DNA of 64,000 nt. Source: Actinacidiphila sp. DG2A-62. GTDB taxonomy: Bacteria > Actinomycetota > Actinomycetes > Streptomycetales > Streptomycetaceae. Each line of letters starts with the position of its first letter. Positions within the stretch are counted from its first letter, which is position 1. Position numbers and translations under genes: made by a program. Below the pieces are notes generated by a model that was given only the letters and a program-made list of their open reading frames with translations, was not told where the DNA came from and searched no databases. Below, piece by piece: positions 44,852 to 52,795 of the stretch. Location: the NCBI RefSeq assembly GCF_035825295.1, contig NZ_JAYMGI010000002.1, forward strand, positions 6,067,501 to 6,131,500, read 5' to 3'.

Positions 44852-46231
44852 TCATTTGCCCTTCGTGAGGATGGCGCGGGGGTTGAGGCGGAGCACGGCG
44901 CCGGCCGGGACCGCGGTGGCGAGCAGGCCGATGCCGAGGCCGACGGCTCCGACGGTGATGAGGTCAGCCGGGGCGAGCACCACCGTGATCTTGTCGATGG
45001 GGTCGGCATTCTCGACAGGCTTGTCATTCGGGTCGATGCCCTGGTCGATGCCGGTGCTGCCGGGAGCCGGAGGCTTCCACGAGTCGATCTTCTTCTGTGC
45101 GGAGGAGGCTTCTTCGCCGAGCAGCGACTGACTGGCGCTCTGGGTCAGGCTCGGGGCGAACAAGGAGCTCAGACCGATGGCGACGGCGGCGACCACGAGG
45201 ATTTCCAGGGCCTGCTGGGCGATGAGCTTGCCCTTCTTCTCACCCATCGCCAGCAGGACGCCATACTCTTTGCGGCGTTGCTTGACGGCGAGGTTGACCA
45301 GGAGGGCGAGCACGGCCGCACCGGCGAGGGCCATCAGCCACATGGCGACGGTAGCCGTGGAGCGGATGCTTTTGAGTGGGCCCGTCATCTGTTGGATGGC
45401 CTTGTCGTTGACATCCAGCTTGAAGCCGTCGAGCGCCGAGCCGGCAATCCGCTTCGCCTTCTCCTCGAACGCGCCCTGCATATCAGCGTCCTGGAGGAGA
45501 AAGGTCGCCTGGCTCACCTGGAGCGGTCCGTTCCCTTCGGAGTTGAGTGCGGAGAGGCCGCCCACCGTCCCGTACAACATGTTGGCCGGGCTGACGCCGT
45601 ATTCGGTGTCGGGTTCGGTGCTGGGGCGCGGGTCGCGGTAGATGCCGCCGACAGTGAAGTCGGCCGTTGTCTTCTCGTCGTTGCCGGTCAGTGTGATCTT
45701 GTCGCCGACCTTGAGACCGTTCTTCTTGGCCAGCCGCTCCTCGATCAGCAGCAGCTTCTTGTCCTTGTCGGCGACCGTGAGGTGCTCACCAGACAGGAGC
45801 TTGAACTTGCCGTTGCGGAAGTCGGGCAGCAGCGAGGTGTCGAGCATGCCGACGCTCGCGGTGCCGCCGGGGCCCATCGGGTCGGCCGGGCCGCCCTCGA
45901 CCAACGTGTACTTGCCTTTGAGAATGGCGCGGTCAAACATCGAGTACGTGTACTTCTGCACCTGGGGGAGAGCCCCGAGCTTGTCGACGGTCGTGGCATC
46001 GATGCGCGGGGCCTGCATGCTGCCGCCACTGGCCATCTGACGCATATCCATCTCGAGGTTGACCTCGGCGCCCACGGAGCGCTTGGCGTCCTGCTCGGCC
46101 TGGGCCGTCGCGTCGTTGATCAGGACGCCGGCCAGGGCCATCACGGAGATGACGAGGAAAGCGGCGAAGACGATGAGGGTGCGGCCCTTGCGAGCCCACA
46201 GGCTGAGGCCTGCGCGTTTGACGAAGTTCAT
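44852..46231 (-). CDS. FtsX/MacB-type ABC permease
   Basis: 459 residues from ATG 46231. MNFVKRAGLSLWARKGRTLI then VFAAFLVISVMALAGVLI is TM1; a 250-residue extracytoplasmic domain follows (VNLEMDMRQMASGGSMQAPR onward); three C-terminal helices (VAMWLMALAGAAVLALLVNL, ILVVAAVAIGLSSLF, LITVGAVGLGIGLLATAVP) close it. The topology is the four-TM type VII ABC design. The N-terminus MNFVKRAG is shared with the next permease, indicating duplication. Confidence 0.88.
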   Translation of the reverse strand: MNFVKRAGLSLWARKGRTLIVFAAFLVISVMALAGVLINDATAQAEQDAKRSVGAEVNLEMDMRQMASGGSMQAPRIDATTVDKLGALPQVQKYTYSMFDRAILKGKYTLVEGGPADPMGPGGTASVGMLDTSLLPDFRNGKFKLLSGEHLTVADKDKKLLLIEERLAKKNGLKVGDKITLTGNDEKTTADFTVGGIYRDPRPSTEPDTEYGVSPANMLYGTVGGLSALNSEGNGPLQVSQATFLLQDADMQGAFEEKAKRIAGSALDGFKLDVNDKAIQQMTGPLKSIRSTATVAMWLMALAGAAVLALLVNLAVKQRRKEYGVLLAMGEKKGKLIAQQALEILVVAAVAIGLSSLFAPSLTQSASQSLLGEEASSAQKKIDSWKPPAPGSTGIDQGIDPNDKPVENADPIDKITVVLAPADLITVGAVGLGIGLLATAVPAGAVLRLNPRAILTKGK

Positions 46232-46305
46232 GGAGACTGGCTTTCTCGGTCCGGGCCGTCGGTGGCCGTTCGGGTGTTGCTGACCGGTCGTGCGGTCAAT
46301 GCCGG

Positions 46306-47583
46306 CTATTCGATGTCAGCGAGGATGGAGCGGGGGTGCAGGCGCAGAATCCCGATTCCCGGGATGGCAGTGGAGACAAGGGAGATACCGAGTTCGATGC
46401 CAGCGACCTTGCCGACGATGGCCGGCTCGACCCGTAGCGTGGGCGGGGCGATATCGGCATCCGGTACACGGTCGGCCGCGGCCGGCTTGTCGTCCTGACG
46501 GCCAAGGAACGCGTCACCCGCGGGCTGTCCGGCCAACCGCCCGGCCAGCGCCGCGAGCGCGACGGCAGGCAAAGCCACAGCCGTCACCTCCACGGCGTGC
46601 TGGCCGATGAGCTTCCACTTCTTCTCACCCATCGCGAGCAACACTCCGAGTTCGGCGCGCCGTTCGCGGATCTGCAGCGTCACGATAAGGCCGAGGATCA
46701 GAGCACCGGCCAGCCCGACCACCCAGACGATCAGCGCCGCGAAGGTGCCCACCTGCTGAATGGGCCGGACCTGGTCCCGGTAGGCTTTGTCGTTGACGCG
46801 GAAGTCGAAACTGCCCGCTCCGAGGAGCCGCTCGGCCTGGGCGTGCAGCCGCTCGGCTTGGTCCGGCGATCCGATCCTGAACATCGCGTCGCTGACCGAA
46901 GCCGTACCGGTAGCGAGCTCCCGCGCCGTGCCCACCGGTACGTACAAGGTGTTGCCGGGCAGTTCGTGCGGTGGCGTCCACCCCGACGGGTCCTGGGTCG
47001 CGTCCTGGAAAACACCGACGACCGTCAGGGCTGCCGTGCGTTTGCCGTCCGTGGAGCGCACCTGGATGGTGTCGCCCACCTTCAGGTGGTTCTTGTCGGC
47101 CAGGCGCTGCTCGATCACCGCGGTGCCGCGGCCCGCGTCACCGGGATTGATGCCGCGGCCCGCCGTGATCTTCGTCGAGCCGTACGAGAACGGCAACAGC
47201 ATGCCCGAGTCACGGACACCGTGCACGGTTAGCGGGACCTGCTGCTCCTCCTTCCCGGTGCTGCCGCCGCCCGGCTTCGGCGTGCTCGACGTCAGCGGCG
47301 TGAAGTCGCGCGCCCCAGCCCGGACCGGAAGCTCAGGGGTATAGCGGTGCACCAGGTAAAAGGTGCCGAGCCGGTCAACCAGGGCTGGGGTGAGACTCTT
47401 CTTCTGGACGGTCACGTCGACGCCGATGGTGCGTTGCGCGCCCGCTACCTGGCGGGCGGCGGCGGCCTGCAACAGGAAACCGCCGAAGATGAGGGCGCAC
47501 ATCACGACGAAGATCGCCAGCAGGGCCGCCGTCTTGGACTTTCTGCCGCCAAGGCTCATCCCGGCACGCTTGACGAAGTTCAT
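46306..47583 (-). CDS. FtsX/MacB-type ABC permease, paralogue of the next
   Basis: 425 residues from ATG 47583; longer in-frame starts overlap the divergent promoter. MNFVKRAGMSLGGRKSKTAA then LLAIFVVMCALIFGGFLLQA is TM1, followed by an extracytoplasmic domain and C-terminal helices TFAALIVWVVGLAGALILGL, VTAVALPAVALAALAGRLA and IELGISLVSTAIPGIGIL. Same topology and start as the gene downstream. First gene of the permease-permease-ATPase operon, divergent from a two-component system 200 bp away. Confidence 0.87.
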   Translation of the reverse strand: MNFVKRAGMSLGGRKSKTAALLAIFVVMCALIFGGFLLQAAAARQVAGAQRTIGVDVTVQKKSLTPALVDRLGTFYLVHRYTPELPVRAGARDFTPLTSSTPKPGGGSTGKEEQQVPLTVHGVRDSGMLLPFSYGSTKITAGRGINPGDAGRGTAVIEQRLADKNHLKVGDTIQVRSTDGKRTAALTVVGVFQDATQDPSGWTPPHELPGNTLYVPVGTARELATGTASVSDAMFRIGSPDQAERLHAQAERLLGAGSFDFRVNDKAYRDQVRPIQQVGTFAALIVWVVGLAGALILGLIVTLQIRERRAELGVLLAMGEKKWKLIGQHAVEVTAVALPAVALAALAGRLAGQPAGDAFLGRQDDKPAAADRVPDADIAPPTLRVEPAIVGKVAGIELGISLVSTAIPGIGILRLHPRSILADIE

Positions 47584-47782
47584 GCCGAAGACACAAGCAG
47601 CCCGCTGTTTGCGGCGAGATAAGGGTGTTACAGCGGAATAAGGTTCCGTCTGGCCCTGACCGAGCACGCGGGTTTCGGATCCGGGCGTCTTCTCCGGCCG
47701 ACGCGCTACAGCGTCGGCCAGCTGAAGCACATCGCCCGGCGCCTTTATTCGGCCGCAATCGCGGTCTTGGTTTGATGGGGGC

Positions 47783-48445
47783 ATGAGAGTCCTGGTAGCC
47801 GAGGACCACCACGTCCTCGCCCGTACCATCGCCACCGGCCTGCGCCGCCAGACGATGGCCGTCGACATCGCCGCCACCGGCGACGAGGCCGAGCGGATGT
47901 GTCAGGCCACCGCCTACGACGTGCTGATCCTCGACCGCGACCTGCCGGTCATGACAGGCGACGAAGTGTGCTTGCGGCTGCGCGAACGCTCCGACGTGCC
48001 GCGAATACTGATGCTGACCGCGGCCGGCGGACTCTCGGACACGATTTACGGTCTTACCGCGCTCGGCGCGGACGACTACCTGGCCAAACCCTTCGACTTC
48101 ACCGAACTTGTGGCCCGGGTGCGGGCGTTGGGCCGCCGCGTCCCCAAGCCGCCGCCCACTGTGCTGCGCTTCGGAAGCATCACCATGGACGAGACGCGGC
48201 GCAACGTGTCCGTGGACGGCCGGCCACTGGAGCTGACACCGAAGGAATTCGCGGTCCTGTGCCGGCTGCTCCGGGCGGACGGCGCCCCAGTGCCCCACGA
48301 CGAACTCCTACGCACCGTCTGGGATGAACACCTCGACCCGCGCACCAGCGCGGTCCGTGTCACCGTCAGCCGGCTGCGCAGCAAACTCGGTGACGACGGC
48401 CTGATCCTCGTCGACAAGGGAAAGGGGTACCGGCTGTGCGAATGA
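47783..48445 (+). CDS. OmpR/PhoB-family response regulator
   Basis: 220 residues. Receiver: MRVLVAEDHHVLARTIATGL (acidic pocket), DVLILDRDLPVMTGDE (phosphoacceptor Asp), MLTAAGG and DDYLAKPFDF (Lys). C-terminal winged helix from LRFGSITMDETRRNVSVDGR to DPRTSAVRVTVSRLRSKLGD and KGKGYRL. Divergent from the ABC operon, which it most likely controls. Its stop overlaps the histidine kinase start. Confidence 0.93.
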   Translation: MRVLVAEDHHVLARTIATGLRRQTMAVDIAATGDEAERMCQATAYDVLILDRDLPVMTGDEVCLRLRERSDVPRILMLTAAGGLSDTIYGLTALGADDYLAKPFDFTELVARVRALGRRVPKPPPTVLRFGSITMDETRRNVSVDGRPLELTPKEFAVLCRLLRADGAPVPHDELLRTVWDEHLDPRTSAVRVTVSRLRSKLGDDGLILVDKGKGYRLCE

Positions 48446-49635
48446 ATCTCCGGGCGCTGCTGAGGAGACTGCCTTTCCGTGCCCACCTCGCCGCGGCCAT
48501 CTCCGGGCTCTTCCTGCTCACTGGGGTCGCCCTGCTGGCCTTCGTGGTGGTGCTCGCCCGCTACGGGACGGCGCAGCAGGTCGATGGAATGGAGACCACG
48601 TACGGTACGGAGGCCGGCAGCGCGGTCCCGAACGTGCCGTGGCACTCCACGGGGAGAACGCAACCATCCCTGGCCAGGCCCGACCACGATGTCGCCGAGA
48701 TCCGGATGATCGACGAGACGGTGCAGGCCGTGCAGACTACCGCGCTGCGCCAGACGGTGCTCTGGTCGGCCGTCGGGCTGCTGATCATGGCACTCCTTGC
48801 CGGACTGCTCGGATGGTGGCTGGCCGGGCGGGCGCTGCGCCCCGTCGTCTCCATGACCGAGGCCGCCCGCCGCATCAGCGAACAGAACCTCCACCAGCGC
48901 CTCGCGCTCGTCGGCCCCGACGACGAACTTCACCGCCTCGCCGACACATTCGACACCATGCTGGATCGGCTGGAGAAGTCTTTCGAGAGTCGACGCCGCT
49001 TTGTCGCTAACGCCTCCCACGAACTCAAAACGCCTCTCGCCGTCCAGCGTGCCAGCCTCCAGGTCGGTCTCTCCGACCCCCTTCCCGAGGGCCTCGCCGC
49101 CGTCCGTGAGGACCTGCTCGCCGCCAACCGCGAGGCCGAACAGCTGATCAACGCCCTTCTGCTGCTGGCCCGCAGCGACCGCGCCCTGGAGCAGACCGAG
49201 AGCGTGGACCTCACAGCCACCGCAAGGCTCGTGTCCGCGGAACTCGGCTCCGAGGCAACCCGGAACGGCGTGCACGTCGATGTCGACAGCGATGCCCCAC
49301 TGAATGTTTCCGGCGACCCCGTTCTGCTGCATCACCTGCTGACGAACGTGATCCGCAACGCCATCCAGTACAACCACCCCGGCGGCCACGTCCTCGTACG
49401 GTTCGACGCCCCATGGGTGACGGTGGCCAACACAGGCCCCCCCGTGCCGTCCGAACGGATACCTGACTTGTTCGAACCCTTCCGCCGCCTCGACGGGGAT
49501 CGCACCGCTACCACGGGCCACGGGCTGGGCCTGTCCATCGCCTCTTCGATTGCCGAGGCCCACTGCGCCACGCTGACGGCGCGACCCGGCACCGAGGGGG
49601 ACTCATTCTCACCCTGCGCTTTCCCTGAGCCATGA
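48436..49635 (+). CDS. Sensor histidine kinase, C-terminus probably altered by a missing G
   Basis: About 399 residues from GTG 48436 or ATG 48442 (ATGA overlap with the regulator). Two TM helices (AAAISGLFLLTGVALLAFVV; TVLWSAVGLLIMALLAGLL) flank a short sensor; then HAMP, HisKA with RRFVANASHELKTPLAVQRA, and HATPase with NVIRNAIQYNHPGG (N box) and GHGLGLSIASSIAEAH (G box). The last residues GDSFSPCAFPEP are unusual; with one more G in the run at 49598-49602 the protein would end GLILTLRFP and stop at 49628, the normal ending. Confidence 0.9.
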   Translation: MRMNLRALLRRLPFRAHLAAAISGLFLLTGVALLAFVVVLARYGTAQQVDGMETTYGTEAGSAVPNVPWHSTGRTQPSLARPDHDVAEIRMIDETVQAVQTTALRQTVLWSAVGLLIMALLAGLLGWWLAGRALRPVVSMTEAARRISEQNLHQRLALVGPDDELHRLADTFDTMLDRLEKSFESRRRFVANASHELKTPLAVQRASLQVGLSDPLPEGLAAVREDLLAANREAEQLINALLLLARSDRALEQTESVDLTATARLVSAELGSEATRNGVHVDVDSDAPLNVSGDPVLLHHLLTNVIRNAIQYNHPGGHVLVRFDAPWVTVANTGPPVPSERIPDLFEPFRRLDGDRTATTGHGLGLSIASSIAEAHCATLTARPGTEGDSFSPCAFPEP

Positions 49636-49639
49636 CCGC

Positions 49640-50356
49640 CTCGCGCAAGCGCCGTTGGAAGGCAGACCGGGTCTGCACAGGGCGTTGTCGTATGCGTTGC
49701 CACCGAGTTCGCGCATCAGCCGCTCGACCGTGCAGCGGGTGACCTGGTGCCCCTGCCGCCGCTGGTGGTGCCGGATCTTGCGGGCCCCGTAGACGCGTAG
49801 TTGGTCTCGAAAACCTCCTGGGCCAGGACTTTCAGTTCCGCGTCGCGCACGGTTCGGGCCGAGGGCGGGCGGGCCTTGGCGGCGTGATAGGTGGACGGGG
49901 CGGTGCTGAGGCCGTGCTCGGTGAGCACGGTGCAGATCGTCTCGACGCCGCCGAAGCGGTCCCGGTGCTCGTCGATGAACGTCACGAGCGAAGATGTGGC
50001 CGGTCGAGCTCGGCCGCGAAGAAAGCCGAGGCCGCCTTGAGGATCTCGTTCGCCCGCCTGAGCTCGGCGACCTCCCTCTTCAGTGCTTTGACCTGCGCTG
50101 ATTCCTCCGTCGTCGTCCCGGGCCGGGTACCGGAGTCGATCTGGTCCCGGCGGACCCACTGGCGCACCGTCTCGGCCGCACCGACGCCGAGGTTGCTCGC
50201 GACCGCCTTCATCGCGGCCCACTCGGTCTCGTAGTCCGGGCGCACCTCGGCGACCATGCGCACCGCACGTCGCCGCAGCTCAGCGGGATAAAGGGAGGAC
50301 GTGCCGTGACTCGATCCTTTCACGAAATCGGTCTCTACCGAACCCGGAACGGTTCA
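49640..50356 (-). pseudogene. IS3-family element, internally deleted
   Basis: OrfA is intact (50323-49982): YPAELRRRAVRMVAEVRPDY and QVKALKREVAELRRANEILK (coiled coil). OrfB starts in another frame near 50000 (TSSLVTFIDEHRDRFGGVET, ICTVLTEHGLSTAPSTYHAAK) but after CTVERLMRELG jumps to GNAYDNALCR, deleting the DDE core. TGAACCGTTCCGGGTT (50352 leftwards) looks like the IS3 terminal repeat. Non-mobile. Confidence 0.78.
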
Positions 50357-50670
50357 CTACCGCAGCAGGTTGGAAAATTGTGTCAGCCACTGTTAGCCAG
50401 AGTGACGACCCTCGGGGCCGCTTGCGTTTCCGAGGGATCTCGCCGCGTCCGGGCAGGCCAGGGCCGTTTTCTGTAGGGAAGTGGCGGCAGGGCACTCAGG
50501 CTGTACGACCGGCCCCCAGGGTAGGGGGCGCTGTCCTTCGGCTAGGCCGTCCAGGGCCGCTGACCAGTGCGAAGGTGGGGGAGTGGCTGCCGGGCGGGCC
50601 TGCACGATGCGTTCTGAGCTCGAAGAGAGCAGCAGTCAGGAGGCCGTGTGCGTTTGTGGCAGGTACAAGA
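50357..50670. other. Intergenic stretch between IS3 relic and tRNA terminator
   Basis: About 310 bp. Frames on both strands lack domains or codon bias. Nothing further seen. Confidence 0.4.
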
Positions 50671-50706
50671 AAGGCTCTGACCGGCGTTTCTGCTGGTCAG
50701 AGCCTT
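50671..50706 (-). terminator. Terminator of the displaced tRNA-Arg 3' end
   Basis: AAGGCTCTGACC (50671-50682) pairs exactly with GGTCAGAGCCTT (50695-50706); on the minus strand it starts seven bases after the CCA end. Minus-strand reading ends in CTTTCTTG, giving a short U-tract. Confidence 0.75.
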
Positions 50707-50713
50707 AGTCCGG

Positions 50714-50766
50714 TGGTGCCCCCGGCAGGATTCGAACCTGCGCACACGGCTCCGGAGGCCGGAGCT
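50714..50766 (-). tRNA. Truncated tRNA-Arg(CCG) 3' portion, likely att site
   Basis: Minus strand: anticodon loop CTCCGGA (anticodon CCG, plus-strand 50753-50755), then variable region and T-arm GCAGGTTCGAATCCTGC, then CGGGGGCACCA with encoded CCA. The 3' acceptor GGGGGC has no matching 5' strand; the sequence upstream of about 50766 (CCTGCGCAAATTCCGGAAGG) is not a tRNA 5' half. This is what an integrated element leaves behind at the far end of a tRNA target. Confidence 0.8.
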
Positions 50767-50971
50767 CCTTCCGGAATTTGCGCAGGTCAGAGCGTTATCT
50801 GATGCTTTATCATGCGCTCTGCGCCACAAATACGCCACTCGCTCCGAGCTGAAATCTGAGGTGCTGTCAGGCTGTCCGGCGTCGGTCGGTCACCGGGTAT
50901 CGGTACCCCGTTCGGTGCGCTGGCAGTCCGTGGCCGTTCGGGGGGCGGATGGCGGCTTGGGTGATGGGCGA

Positions 50972-51126
50972 CCCTGCCTCCTCGACGTGCGGGGAATGGG
51001 CCCGGTGCAGCAGTTGGTGCAGGGCGGGTTGACCGGTGTGGGTGGCGGGCTGGTGATCGGCCGCTGGCGGCAGCGGGAGTTCCGGGCGCGGGACGCGCGA
51101 GCACGACATCCCCGCTCGGGACCGGC
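50972..51126 (+). pseudogene. Duplicate fragment of the integrase locus
   Basis: 50972-51084 aligns without gaps, mostly identical, to 56152-56264 (both 113 bp), for example TGGTGATCGGCCGC and GCGGGAGTTCCGG. Then 51097-51130 matches GCGAGCACGACATCCCCGCT at about 56594. The 330 bp between those blocks in the integrase copy are deleted here. So this is a shrunken second copy, next to the att site. Confidence 0.65.
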
Positions 51127-51279
51127 TGGTCTGCAGGGTTCTCCGCGGCTGCGGTTGACGCCACCGTGCGCGAGCCACAGCTGGATCTTTGCTATCGAGC
51201 CGACCCGGCTGCGTGATGTCCTGCGGCGGCCCCGCGCCGCTGGGTGCGGGGCGGGGCCAGTGCGCAGGGCTGATTGGGG

Positions 51280-52795
51280 TCAGCCTTCGTAGCCGGGCGG
51301 GGATTCGATCCAGCTCGGTGGGACGGGGAGGGCGGTGCTGGTGTCGTCGTCACTGACGACCAGCGCGCCTCCTTGGAGGGTGTACGCGGTGAACGTGTTG
51401 GTCGGGTCGATCACGAAGGTGCCGTCGGCGGGCGTGGCGGTGACGGCTTGGGCCAGCCAGGTCGGCGGGACGGCGACGGACTGGGTGAAGTCGTAGCCGA
51501 GGTAGCCCTCGTCGTCGGAGGTGATCGGGACAGCGGTGCCGCCGACCAGGACGTACTGGTTGCTGTCGCTGCCGGTGGCGTCGTCGACCAGGGTGCCGTC
51601 GGCCGGCCTGGCGTGGTCGGCGGTGCCGAGCCATGCGGTCGGTACCGCGACGGGGGCGGCGAAGGCGCCGCCGGCGGCCTCGTCCGCGGTGAGCGGGACC
51701 GCCGCTCCGGCGAGCGTTTCGTACGTGGTGGGGTCGGCGCCGGAGGCGTCGGTGACGGTCATGCCGTCGGGCAGGGTGGTGGGCAGGTCCTTCCAGAGGC
51801 TGTCGGTGACGGTGACGGCGGAGCCGGTCTGGTAGATGTCGCCGTCCGCGGCGAGGTCGTCCTGGCTCAGGGGGAGGGCCGAACCTGCGAGGAAGACCCG
51901 GTACTGGCCGGGGTTGTCGCTGGTGGTGATGACTTCCTCGTCGGACAGGCCGGAGGGGTCGGTGACGACCGGGGCGCTTTGCGGGTCGCAGTCGGCGGTG
52001 TCGGGTGCGTCGGCGTAGGGCTTGACGGACAGGTGTTGTGCGGTGCCGTCGAAGGCGTCGGGGACGGTGCCGGTGGCGTCGGCGGTGGTGCCGCGTGCGC
52101 CCAGGACGAGTCGGGCGGTGGGGGTGAACTGCGGGCTGGTGACGGTTTCCGTGTCGGCGAGGCAGGAGTCCAGGTAGAGGGTGATGGTCCTGCTGGCGGC
52201 GCTGTAGGTGGCGACGAGGTCCTGGGTGCTGCCGTCGGCCCAGTCGCTGGTGCTCTGGGCGGTGACGGTGCCGTCGGCGCCGGTCATGGTGACGAACCAG
52301 GGGGTGCCCGGTCCGCTGTCGCCGAGGCACAGGTCCGCGGCCCCGGTGCCCGCCATCTGGCAGGCCACGTCCTGGGTGGCAGCCTGCGGCACGTCGCCGC
52401 TGGTGTCGATGGATTGCTGCGCGGTGACCTCCATGGTGAAGTCGTGACCGGTCGTCAGGGCGGGGGCGGCGGTGGCGAGGTAGTCGCTGGAGCCGTTGAA
52501 GCTGGCGGCTCCGGTGGCCTCCGCGTTGTCACCGGTCAGCACGGTGTTGCCGGCCGGGCCGGTTGCGGGGTTGTCGGTGTTGGTGTCGGCCGCGACCGCG
52601 ACGGGGTTGCCGGCGGCGTCGGTGGTCGGGGTCAGTGCCCAGGTGTCGGCGTCGAGGGCTTGGGCCGGGGCGTTCGGGACGGTGTTGTTCAGCGCCCAGG
52701 AGGCAGCGGCGTCGGTGGCGACGGTGCCCAGGGTGGCCGGGGCCGCCAGGGCGGTGTCGGGGCCGTAGGCCGCGGAGTAGACGACCAGGCTACCG
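51280..52795 (-). pseudogene. LamG-type exoprotein C-terminal fragment, 5' end lost at an inversion junction
   Basis: Open from about 52795 (SLVVYSAAYGPDTALAA) to stop 51280. A LamG/concanavalin-like domain covers about 52530-52050 (GAASFNGSSDYLATAAPALT, DFTMEVTAQQSI, DLVATYSAASRTITLYLD). The C-terminal third consists of about four 40-residue repeats of the form PADGTxVxD-x-Y-LxGGxAVPIT-x-VAVPxxWL. No start codon or signal peptide is present: upstream codons continue into the opposite-strand RHS gene. Such LamG parts are normally the N-terminal side of large secreted RHS or adhesin proteins. Confidence 0.65.

Noticed and set aside
50714..50766. Complete tRNA-Arg gene
   Set aside because: No 5' acceptor strand or D-arm matches; only the anticodon-to-CCA part is present.
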